DNA of 40,359 bases from Gracilaria domingensis (lineage: Eukaryota > Rhodophyta > Florideophyceae > Gracilariales > Gracilariaceae), in assembly GCA_022539475.1 (NCBI GenBank), contig VCMS01000401.1, positions 1-40,359 of the forward strand. Reading direction: 5' to 3'. The position numbers and the translations under genes are program-made. Position 1 is the first letter of the stretch. The number at the start of each line of letters is the position of its first letter. Below the pieces are notes generated by a model. The model was not told the origin of the DNA, made no database searches, and saw nothing but the letters and a program-made list of their open reading frames with translations. Of this stretch, positions 21,456-30,763 are shown in pieces.

Positions 21456-23910
21456 GTGATGTACGTGAACGATCACGTGCATGGCGTCGATTCGACTCTC
21501 CCTATATTCTCCCCCACAAGGTACGGCAACAATTTCCTACAAGTTACAACACTGCACCTTAGACCTCCGCTCCTCACCTCAAACGTTCCAACCAACCGCC
21601 TCCCCCCCCCCTTCCCCGTCTACTGCATCATGTACATATGTTGCTTCCCACGCTGCGCCTTTCACACAGACTCTATCGCCTCCCTCGCGCAACATCAGAA
21701 ACGTTGCAGGCACCGGTATGACCCAAACCCTTTTCTCACTCCTGCAGCCCCCCGCGGTTCCAAATCCCCTCTCTCTTCTCTTTCCAACCGCCCCTCCGAT
21801 AATTTAGCACTCGTCACTGACGAAACATATGAAGAACAGCAGCTCGCTCTCTCCATACGTTCTTCTGACGCAGCACATCTAGCTACTTCACAACCTCCAT
21901 TCAATTCTCAGTCCCTCTCCGTAGGTTCCGGTCATGCCCTCTCTCCGCCCGCTTCAAGTGAAAAAATCAAAATCTCGTCACATACATTTCCTCCATCGCC
22001 ACGAAACTCGGAAAGCGCTACGCAGACGAGCTTATCAACATTCTCACGCAGTCCAACGTTCCCCCCTCTCTTTTCCAAACCTCTATCACCTCCGCTTCTG
22101 AGTATCTCAAACTACACTCCAAAATCTTTGAAGATACCGTGAGCTCCATCGGCTTCACCTCCACCATCATTTACGATAACGACCGTCAGTTCTCTGCCAC
22201 CCTCTATGTCAAGGACCCCATTGAAGTCCTTCAACAACAACTTCGGCTAGCATCCCATGAGAACGCCTTCTTTCACGCAATTCAACACGCCTCCCGCACA
22301 GGAACCGACGCATTTGCGCATCCCTTGGCCTTCAAACTCGGACATGAGGTCGTACCCGCTCTGAAAAAGCACATCGCACATTCTCCAAACCCAGGAGTCA
22401 TCTGGCATGATCACACCACTACTGGTATAGACTCTTTCATCAACATGCTTCAACTCTGCTCCGATAAGTCCTCCACCACGCTAAAATGCTCCTCTGTCAC
22501 ATCATACCGCCTCCATATTACGTTTCTCAACTTCAAGGACTCTTTCCGCAGAAACTGTATCACACACCACCACACTCTCGTGGGCTACACTCCCACTTCC
22601 TTTACATCCTCCGCCCCCGATTCTTCCTTCACTGACACCGACTCTTTGGAAATTGGCCCCTTCTCGTCGAATATAATTCGCGTTGTGCGCAAGGAGCTCG
22701 TCGAGAAGTCCTTGGAAACTATTCTCAAACCTCTGTACGACATATGCAAAAGAGGCTTCCCGTTCAGAGACGCCAAGGGAGTTCTTCGTCAGTGCCATCC
22801 CATCATCGCTAACTATAGCGCTGAAATTCCCAAAGCAAAGGACATTCTCGCTGTCCTCCACGGCACGAAACCAAACAAGCCCTGTCATAGATGCCTTATC
22901 CCTCGTTCACAACTCAACGTCTATCAAGCCATTCTCAACGAGCGAACTGTATCCCACACCTCTACAACGAGAAAGAAACACCAAGATCTACTTGCCGGCG
23001 CTGAACAGGCTCTGCTCTCCCGCAGACCTGGAGTGGCAAGGACCCTGAAAAATGAAGCTGTTGAAATACTCCAAACCACCTCCTTATCCACTTAAAAGTC
23101 CTTTCTCGAATCATTCCCTATGCTCAGTGTCTCCGAGCTGCTCACTCCTTACTCAATCTTCTCCTTCGAGCCCCTTCATAACTTTCATCTCGGAATCTCC
23201 AAACTCATCAAATTCGCCTCGATTGAACGCCTCAAGTCCGATTCGCTTCACACTTCTGTTGGTTCCCAGGGAAACCAGAGGTCTGTCAAGACCGTTCGAA
23301 CTTCTATTCTCAGCCACGCCAACGCTATTCTAGCCGACATTGAGCGCTCCTATCCGTCATCCGGACTTCACATCGACTTCTCCACATCCGAAAAAGGAAA
23401 ATCTCTCAACGGTTTCTTTACGACAGAAGGCATCAGGGGTATGTTGGAAGCCAAGTACTGCCGTTCCCTTGATATGGCCTTCCCTTTCATTGGCCCTTTC
23501 TTTGACGGCTGTTGTGGTGAGGAATTCTCCGCCCCTATTGCCACCGTGTTCACATCCTACGTTGACCTCGTCAACAGCGTCCTCCGCTACAATACCACTC
23601 CAGAATGGGCGAAGCATCGCATAGATGCGTTGGAAACTATGATCAAGAACTTCAAGTTCACACAGTCTCCATTCTTGGCCCGTACCCAGCTTCCAACTTT
23701 CGTACTCTTACGTTCCATCTCCTTGACCACATCCTTCTGGACATACGGCGATACGGAGGCCTGCAATTCGGCGATGGAGGCGTGTACGAACATGCTCATC
23801 TTCTCTTCAAGAATCACTATCGTCGAACTTCTCGAAGGCGAACTACAGCTCATAAGGAAACGATGAACGCCATTCAAGAGTCGCAGGACTATTTGCAATC
23901 CCTTTCGGTC
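21456..23910 (+). pseudogene. Plavaka/TNP2-like transposase of family B, broken
   Basis: The likely start is ATG at 21630, which opens a C2HC finger (CCFPRC...H...C) aligned with the one in family A; the frame is open further up to 21456. A frameshift at the A run 21961-21966 leads into the frame that carries YADELINILTQ, RQFSATLYVKDP, DKSSTTLKCSSVT, AKDILAVLHGTKP with CHRC, then an in-frame TAA at 23093-23095, then FSFEPLHNFHLGISKLIK and HIDFSTSEKGKSLNGFF. A second frameshift near 23690 reaches FHLLDHILLDIRRYGG and VYEHAHLLFKNHYRRTSRR. Motif order equals that of the intact family A protein. Sequence stops matching at about 23900; the roughly 300-residue C-terminal domain is gone. It cannot work as it stands. 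Confidence 0.85.
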
Positions 23911-23915
23911 AGAAA

Positions 23916-25262
23916 TCACTTCTCTGTCTCCTCCAACTCCATTGTACAGCCTGAAACAATCTCTTTCCCATCAACGATCAAGACACTGTACTCAGTCTCA
24001 GATCTGAGTGTCTTACTTCGATTCCCCCAGTTTCTCGCCGGTGAACTAATCTCGAAGCACAATTCCCTTGTCTCGTCTTTCGCGTATCGCAGTATGGACT
24101 CGTATAATATCTTCGCTACCCCTACATAAGCGTCGTTCACATCAATCTCGTATCTTTTTCTTCCCCTGTGCGAATCACCCTCCCTCCGTGTTGCTCCTCG
24201 CTTCAGTGCCTCTCGAAGTGATTGTATTAGACCATCTTGCTCCTTCACCTTTAGCTCTAGTTCCGTCACGCCTTTCTGTGCTATTCTTACGCTCATCTTT
24301 AGACTTTGACTACCCTCGGCCACTCGAAAGAGATCCGCTTTCAAGTCTTGAATCTTGTCCAAAAGCTCGTAGCGTGACGTTAGGCTTTCATCTTCTTCAC
24401 CTTCTTCGTCTACACCAGCAAGAGCACGAGATGGAAGCGTACGGTTCATTTTCCGGCGACCTGCCACATTACGACCCCTTTCGTACCATGTCTCTCTTGG
24501 TAATTCTGACCGCACCTCTGTCCGTTCCCTACGAATCTCGCCAAATGAAATCGAGGTCGAACGCTTCCTTCTCATTTGGTTGAACCTATTCTGCGATGGT
24601 ACGACCGTACGAGGAGCAGGCTGTATCTCGTCGACTTCTTCCTCGTTCGTACGACGTTCGGGATGAATGGAATCGTTTCCATTCCGGTAACTCTTCCTCG
24701 ACGGTGCGGGCGCACGTACAGAGGACTGTACATTATCGACTCTTTCCTCGTCACTAGCACGATCGGCATGAAGGGAATCGTTCCGATTTTTGATCTCCCT
24801 TCGCGATGTTGCGAGCACACGTACAGTGGGCTGTACATCATCGGCTTTCTCTTCGTTCCTACTACGTAGAGGTTGAATGGAACAGTTTGTAATGCGCCTC
24901 GTCCTACCAGGTGAGATTAATCTTTCATGTCTGTCCAAATCTTCTTCGATGACATTGTTTCTCAAATTTCTTGCCCGTGTTCCTTTCGCTCTCGTACGTC
25001 TCTCGGCACCATTCTGATCCACATTCGCATCATCGATTATTCCTGGCATTTCCTCTGCAGCCATGTGTCGTGTAACCCTCTCCCTCACTGAGCTGTGATG
25101 TGGTAACTCTACTTCGCTCTCTGTCACTTCTGTTGTGGTCGTTCTATCACCCAGCTTTGGTTTCGGTTTTGCCTTCAAAGCCCGGAGTGATGACATCGAA
25201 CCAGACTTCTTTCCAGTACGCCCGACACGGGGAGCTCGTCGTCGAGTACTTATTCGGGTCAC
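23916..25262 (-). CDS. Convergent transposon partner protein (NWGNR family), family B
   Basis: 448 codons, uninterrupted, facing the transposase tail to tail. Residues 1-130 are basic and disordered. Three degenerate units of 35 residues follow (NEEKADDVQPTVR, DEERVDNVQSSVR, NEEEVDEIQPAPR). A coiled coil at about 300-350 (LLDKIQDLKADLFRVAEGSQ) leads into a conserved block, RKRYEIDVNDAYVGVAK to PARNWGNR. I count 23 of 48 identical residues in that block against the family A partner at 38792-39331. The C-terminal roughly 330 residues of the family A protein are missing, consistent with the internal deletion. Function is unknown; location and co-occurrence suggest a transposition co-factor, for example a DNA-binding or oligomerising subunit. 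Confidence 0.75.
   Translation of the reverse strand: MTRISTRRRAPRVGRTGKKSGSMSSLRALKAKPKPKLGDRTTTTEVTESEVELPHHSSVRERVTRHMAAEEMPGIIDDANVDQNGAERRTRAKGTRARNLRNNVIEEDLDRHERLISPGRTRRITNCSIQPLRSRNEEKADDVQPTVRVLATSRREIKNRNDSLHADRASDEERVDNVQSSVRAPAPSRKSYRNGNDSIHPERRTNEEEVDEIQPAPRTVVPSQNRFNQMRRKRSTSISFGEIRRERTEVRSELPRETWYERGRNVAGRRKMNRTLPSRALAGVDEEGEEDESLTSRYELLDKIQDLKADLFRVAEGSQSLKMSVRIAQKGVTELELKVKEQDGLIQSLREALKRGATRREGDSHRGRKRYEIDVNDAYVGVAKILYESILRYAKDETRELCFEISSPARNWGNRSKTLRSETEYSVLIVDGKEIVSGCTMELEETEK
24585..24905. repeat. 105-bp tandem repeat inside the partner gene
   Basis: DNA-level copy of the 35-residue protein repeat: two full units and a third partial one, recognisable on plus by the recurring GTACAG.G.CTGTACAT.ATCG and GAATCGTT strings. 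Period 105 bases, so repeat-number changes keep the frame. Confidence 0.6.
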
Positions 25263-25918
25263 TGCAGGCGGAGGGTTCTGGCGCTTAGCAACGCCAATAC
25301 CATATCGCGGGTTTGTTTGGGATCCCTTCGTCTCCCGGTCGTCCGCGTTGCTGGAATTTTGTGGAGCAATGATTGCGCTTCAAAATCGCCTTAAAAGGAA
25401 GGGATTATGTTTGGATTATGGAGTGGGGAATCGGAAGCTTCTGGAGTTCTGCTCGTAGTGTGAGGTGAAAAAGCGGAAGGGGGGAAGTTGGTGAACCCTC
25501 TGCAGCAGGTGATGGAGAGCTTCAGTGTTTCTTGAGCCCTGAGTGAGCTGGTCCATTCCTGTGTCAGACATTCATACCAATTTTCCACATTTCTCATGGC
25601 CGTATTTTTCATTGGCTATGTTCTATGCGCCAGGTCCATCTGTCGGGTCCCTTCATGATGAAGGTCCTCTGTTCCTTCGTCCAACCTCCCGGGTGTGAGG
25701 TGTTAATTCTGAGGTGTTGCTTTTGAGGTGGTAGCTCTGACCGCTATGGAGTATTCTTAGTAGCTCTTTGCTAAGCACGACAATGTGTCCTTGTGCCAGG
25801 TTGTCGATTCCTGCAACAATAGGTTTACTGGAATGATGAATGCATTCAATAAATGACGCAGTAGTTATGAAATAAACTAAACAGTTTTTACTACGTCAAA
25901 CTATAAATCATGGGAGAG
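25263..25918. other. No gene seen
   Basis: Presumed outer end of family B and intergenic DNA before the SET gene. Short ORFs on both strands have no protein-like features. It should contain the promoter of the partner gene and the element's right end, but no clear boundary was found. Confidence 0.35.
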
Positions 25919-26521
25919 TTACAAATACCTCTCGCATGGATAGCTGCGTCCATAGTCTACGTAGAATTCGTCGTGTTCATGAATATCTCTTGTAGCCGTC
26001 ACCAACAGTAGTCTATAGCTTGCAAGTGTACCCAATGTGGTAGCCTGATGCTCGGAGGGCTGTCGAATAATAACGTTTGGTAAGCGGCCTTGGTAAGGCT
26101 CCATCTCGGCCAAAATCTTCTCTTCGTCTCCATCCCGGTACGAAGCATCATTGATGTATCCCGCTATACAGAAAGGAGCGAATACTACCCAGGCAATCGC
26201 AGTATTGATTTCTGCATCATAGTGAGAAAGTATGCTGTACATCTGCCCTTTCAGCTTCACTTCCATGCAATACCTCCTGAAACGAGAAACGGTGGCACCG
26301 AGCACTCCGCTTCTGTATTTCATCTGTTTTGCATTGCGTCGGCTTATGTCATGATATACCAATGTCCCATAGAAGTACCCAACAACCTTCCCTTCCGAGA
26401 ACGATCTACTACTGAACACTCCATCTCCACTTATGGGGTGTTTGATGTTTGATTTCTTCCTGTACAACCATAAACCTGCTGCTCCAGCGGCGAGCAAAGT
26501 CTTTACATCCATCGTCTCCAA
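25919..26521 (-). CDS. Small SET-domain protein
   Basis: 200 codons. SET domains transfer methyl groups from S-adenosylmethionine to protein lysines, often histones. Residues 32-36 (GDGVF) and 48-53 (GYFYGT) match the first SET motif (GxGxF then GEYxG). INDASY at 123-128 stands where NHSCxPN is usual, PNV is at 148-150, and DIHEHDEFYVDYG at 179-191 is the end motif (DIxxGEELxxDYG). A 70-residue insert separates the halves. The N-terminus has a short hydrophobic stretch (residues 9-20). There is no post-SET cysteine cluster. The weak NHSC motif makes catalysis uncertain, though Asn is retained. It lies 72 bases after the methyltransferase relic on the same strand. Histone or non-histone target unknown. 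Confidence 0.75.
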   Translation of the reverse strand: METMDVKTLLAAGAAGLWLYRKKSNIKHPISGDGVFSSRSFSEGKVVGYFYGTLVYHDISRRNAKQMKYRSGVLGATVSRFRRYCMEVKLKGQMYSILSHYDAEINTAIAWVVFAPFCIAGYINDASYRDGDEEKILAEMEPYQGRLPNVIIRQPSEHQATTLGTLASYRLLLVTATRDIHEHDEFYVDYGRSYPCERYL

Positions 26522-26593
26522 TGTGCCTTGGAGATTCAGAGGCCACTCGTGTACCGGTTTCTCCTTGTGCTGCGCGATGAGACTCGGTTCTTT

Positions 26594-27798
26594 TCAAAAC
26601 GTTTGGATGTAGGAATTGATATGAAACGGGAAACATTGGTATGGCGGGAATCCTTTCGGTGCGGTCCATATACGCGAGGTTCTTTGCTTCCCTTCCGACA
26701 ACTTTGACTGTACTAAGTACGAGGCTTGAAAGACTTCACTACTCACGGTTATTCTTGCGTTGAACTCGTTACTCCATACCTTCCTCGCGTACATCACTAC
26801 AGCATTGTGTTCAGCATGAGCGAAGCACTGCTCATCCCTCTCACATCCAATGAAGCGTCAGGGCTCCTCCATGCCCATGCACGCCAAGGCACCGGAAATA
26901 GTTCCACTATAGGGATCAAACACAACGTCCTCGGGATTTGAGAACCTGGCAATGAGTTCCTTTAGCAATGCCCTCGGTTTCTGTTCGGTACCAACCTGAA
27001 CCGAGTGTACTTTAGAACGCTTCTTTACCCTCCAACGGAGTACTTCAGCAGCCTTCAGATGCGGAACCTGATCGATAATGGAGTAATGCCTGGGGTACTG
27101 CGTGGGAACGTAGTTGAAATTTTTGTAGTACACCATCACCTTCTGCTCCTCGTACGCGTTTCCATTCCGGACTCCGTGCACGGCATACTCGGTTGCAGAG
27201 AACAACCGTGTTGTGTTCCTTCCGGGCTTCTTCAAAGTATGCGTACGAGAGCGAATGAATTGCATCGGTGTGGGGTCGACTAAGAACGAGGCACTTTGCC
27301 CCCCCACTGCATTCTCCGATTTGTGCTCACGTAGAATCTCCTCCCAGTCCGCGAACTGTTCGATAGTACAGAACATTATAAAATGACCGCCAGGAGAAGC
27401 ATTGAGGCCATCATTTCTGCAGTATTAACCATATCTTCGTCGAGAAGCTCATCATGCTCACTGTCACGTACACCATAAGGTGAGTCCGTGAGTACGAGTT
27501 GAACAATGCCCTCTAGGGAATTATCGGACGGTAACAGTGTACCACGAGCCTCCAATAACTCTTTATAACCAAGGCAATGCATAGAGAACTGTTTCTCCAT
27601 GTTCTTTTTGACCACACCGAGAGCCTTCGTCGTCCTTACATCGCCAAAGTCGTGAGGTGGAAGAATACCATCAGGAACATTAGAAAGCGGGTGCGCTCCA
27701 TCGTCGTCATCATCCGTGTCGTCTATGACAGAGACATCCATCGGACCCGGGTCTGCACCGGATGTTTTACCGGATGTTTTACCCACAGCCCTAGCCAT
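26594..27798 (-). pseudogene. N4/N6-type DNA methyltransferase, broken
   Basis: DNA methyltransferase of the N6-adenine/N4-cytosine type. An acidic N-terminus (SVIDDTDDDDDG) is followed by the catalytic motif in VQLVLTDSPYGVR (codons 27486-27472; DSPY in place of DPPY). The cofactor motif VVFDPYSGTISGALA (near 26920) comes after it, then RFIGCERDEQC. The order catalytic-then-cofactor is that of the beta class. Two breaks occur. A frame change just before 27376, where ASPGGHFIMFCTIEQF is in the second frame, gives a TAATG overlap. An in-frame TGA at 26858-26860 falls between GMEEP and RFIGCE; CGA would give the expected Arg. In motif I the usual second Gly is Ile. A SET gene follows and an unknown gene precedes it on the same strand. 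Confidence 0.8.
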
Positions 27799-27903
27799 TG
27801 GCCTGGAGGAAGTGGTTCTCTGTGCCGTAACCGTATTCTCAATCTTTACCGTGACCCTGTTGTTTCCTTCCTGAGCTCCTGACAGAGTGGCCCAAGATGG
27901 CTG

Positions 27904-29100
27904 CTAGGAAGGTCTCAAGTTCAGCTGGACAATAGCGGTACGAAGAGTAGCCAAATACTCATCGGAGAAAGCATCAAAACGAGATGAAAACCGTGTCCGA
28001 AGTTTCCTTCGAAAGCCTTCCAGCAGTTTCCAATTGCTGGTGGCGGACATTTTGTACAGAAATTCGTTTAAGACAACCTTGTTCAAATCAGACAGGAACT
28101 CTTTTGACAAATCCCTTAGTTTGGTATCTATATCATTCAAAAAGGGTGTTAACCCAAAGCACAGTAGCGTAGATCTCTGTGGTTGGCTTCACTTCAATCC
28201 CCAATGTTTTGAACACCGATGCTGCGCTGTATCCGGAAGAACGGGACTCAATTGCGCCGAAAGAAAGCGTCGCTTTCTCCATTGCAAGAAACGGTAAAAG
28301 CATTTGTTCTGCCTCACGAAATCAAAGACTGGAGGCAAAGGAATCCCATCCTAGACATACCATTTGCACAGCATAACCCATCCTTCTTATGTGCGCTTGG
28401 GTTGATATATCGAAACCATCAACAAACGGTACCTGTCTCCGAGAACCAGTTGCAGTCCTCGCCTTCTTCGCAACTGGGAGTCGCCTCTCCATAGTGATAC
28501 GCTTCACTAGGAATAGATGGAGCAACTGCTGAAAAAGAGTAGCAGGCTCAATCCGGAAGGTAGTTTTCTTCATCTGCTTGGATCCGGGACTATGCTCTTT
28601 GCAAATAAGTCATTCCAGAACACAAGCTCCATAAACGAATTCCCGCTATCCACATTCTTATCCAAACGCCATTCAAAAAGATCTCTCAACCGACGATCCT
28701 CACTCCAGTCATCCACGTCAATGATACGGACATACTTGTAGACCCGACTTATGAACCTAACATCGGTACTTATCTTCACCAGCTCCTGCGGCGTATAGTT
28801 TGAGTACGTGCTCTTCGTAACATCCGTAAGAAATTCCCGTGCACAAGGCAGACTGGCACGGTTAGCGACAGCGTACACAACGAGAGCCGTGTATCCACCC
28901 TGACGAGGGGAACCAATGCCGCCACGAGACGTCGCAAACGAGTCTCTCAGCTCGAGAAGTATGCTGAACAAACGAAGGAATCGCGTCGCCATAATATCCT
29001 TCTCACCGGAGCTAGACTCCGTAGATGCCATGGAAGATGCGGTAGTCGACATCCCTCTGCTGTTAAGACCACAGAGGGGTCTGTTTCCAACGGGCGCCAT
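27904..29100 (-). pseudogene. Unknown protein upstream of the methyltransferase, broken
   Basis: About 395 codons in one orientation with three breaks: an ATGA overlap/frame change at 28570-28573, an in-frame TGA at 28322-28324, and a frame change at the A run 28139-28143. The pieces read smoothly across each break (for example MLLPFLAMEKATLSFGAIES, then WVNTLF, then LNDIDTKLRDLSKEF), so this was one protein. It is helical-looking, with no signal peptide or membrane segment and no domain I know. It is 106 bases upstream of the methyltransferase on the same strand. A very weak resemblance of its last 80 residues to the C-terminal part of the family A partner protein was noticed but is not convincing. 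Confidence 0.5.
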
Positions 29101-29315
29101 GTAACTCTCGCAAGAACTCGCGAAAGCGGAATAGAGGGTAGCGATGAAATTCGCTGGAGGAGTTCTCGAAAGAGTAGTAGACGGCGGTGATGAAACGTTA
29201 TTCTAAATTCGTATTTGAGCGGGTGTTAGTCATACGCAGGAGGGTGTGAACAGGGTTGAGAGAGCGGGTGTAGTACGCAGACTTGTGTAGAATCATCTAG
29301 TAGTGACTCCCCTGA

Positions 29316-30443
29316 TGGCCGGATGCGACGTGTTCAGACCGCAGTCTGGAGACTGTGGAACCAGGTATCAGGCCACGTGTAGAGGGGGTTGAAGCGCGCA
29401 TGGGGCAGATGAGATATGCTCCTATACGACTCAGAATCGCCGTTCTCCTCCACCGACCGGCTCCCCCACATCATTATCTGCATCATCAACATAGCCGCCA
29501 TCATAGGGCTCCATGCAAATCTCCTGTACGCTCTCCGCCTCTACCCTCGCCGCTTGCGCTCCAACGCTGACGCGCACCCAAAGAGCGGTTGCATTGCACA
29601 GGCGCAAGGCGTCTACACGCCATCGTCACCGCAACATTCGACCACCGCATCCGTCGTCCTCAACAACAAGAGCGTCCGGAACAACATGCAGCTTTGGTCT
29701 TCCCACTACCCGTACTGGTAATACTACTGTAATAACGAGCATGACGTTTTACACTGCTCACATTCCTTTTCGCCATGCGTCCGCTGCGCTTTTCAGGTAA
29801 TGAAAACGACCCTGGCAAGGCGCAAACACCCATAATAGCGCTGGCGTGACGACTGCAGCCGCCGTGGCCGCAACTGCTGATCTCGGTATTCCTAATGATT
29901 GCCATACACACCCACTGCAGGGCTGGATGTCTGTCTCAGGCGTTCAGTTTGATACGAGCTAGTGCATATTGCGTGGATTGCACTTTCTGGCTCACACCGT
30001 GTTGATGATGCAGCGCCAACACACTTCTTAGCACCCACACCAAGAGCAGAACACGCCAATGACACGATCTGTACAGTCGCCGCCCGCCACTGAACGTGAT
30101 GAGGGTCCTTCTGAAAATGCTTTCACGACAAACAGCCATGACCATAATACCCGTAAAATTGCGATTGGTGCTGCCACCATTACCCTCATTCTCGAATGGA
30201 ACTGCTTCTCGGCATTCAAACTGAACATCGATTAAACGAAATCCGCGCGAAATAGTTTCTTGCCCTGTGCAGATACGTACAAACTGCGATGTGAAACGAC
30301 AAATGTGCTCTGCGTAGCTCCACTCAGCTCTACTTTGTACCCTAAAACCTGCTTTTCCTCCCTCCATAGGGTGGCGGGGTGGCCGCATGCCACGTGTTCA
30401 GACCGCGGTCCAGACTGCGGTCTGAACACGTCGCATCCGGCCA
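29316..30443. mobile_element. Candidate small non-autonomous element with 35-bp inverted ends
   Basis: TGGCCGGATGCGACGTGTTC and the next 15 bases, ending CAGTCTGGA, at 29316-29350 are matched exactly in reverse complement at 30409-30443. The 1.06 kb between them has no gene. No target duplication is evident. The right copy is itself one arm of a larger palindrome, so these could instead be repeated protein-binding sites. Confidence 0.45.
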
Positions 30444-30455
30444 CCATAGGAGGGT
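30358..30455. repeat. Long palindrome with CACGTG and CAGACCG cores
   Basis: Left arm CCTCCATAGG...GGTGGCCGCATGCCACGTGTTCAGACCGCGGTC, right arm CAGACTGCGGTCTGAACACGTCGCATCCGGCCACC...ATAGGAGG. Arms of about 45 bases with a few mismatches. Each arm holds one copy of the motif GTTCAGACCGC, which is also present at 29334. Confidence 0.6.
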
Positions 30456-30763
30456 ACCAGAGGGGAACCGTGAGGGTTGATCATGCTGTCTGGTAGGCAT
30501 CTAAGCCTTCTACACCGTCTCTAACCGCCTATACCACTCTTTTAAAGTAATGCGAATGTTCAAGCGAGCATTTCCGCGTGTTGCACTACAAATCTGCGAT
30601 ACGAACGGGTGCGACACTTCAACCGATAGTGAAGCGTGTACCGTGTTCAAACCGAGCGGGTGCGCCGTTTGCTGACGTGATCAGAGCATTATACGATTAC
30701 CGCTTTGTTCTGCATTCAAGCTTTATAGGTGTTCGACAAAGCTAAATTCAAACACGCTATATA

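Larger units (their letters stand above)
20950..25330 (+). mobile_element. Family B DNA transposon, internally deleted
   Basis: Diverged relative of the family A element with the same gene order: leader with tandem repeats, zinc-finger transposase on plus, convergent partner gene on minus. Both genes lack their C-terminal parts at the meeting point near 23900, which a single internal deletion of about 2 kb would explain. The outer limits are estimates; I could not find terminal inverted repeats. Confidence 0.6.
29101..30763. other. Divergent intergenic region between the methylase/SET cluster and the ParB-like gene
   Basis: About 1.66 kb without a convincing gene, between minus-strand genes to the left and the plus-strand ParB-like gene to the right, so it should hold both promoters. 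It contains a 35-base inverted repeat pair (29316-29350 and 30409-30443) and a long palindrome (about 30358-30455). A TATATAA lies directly before the ParB-like ATG (30757-30764). Confidence 0.45.

Noticed and set aside
27904..28324. Homology between the unknown gene's C-terminus and the family A partner's C-terminal domain
   Set aside because: Only scattered matches (KEF/KKF, L spacing); not above chance by eye.
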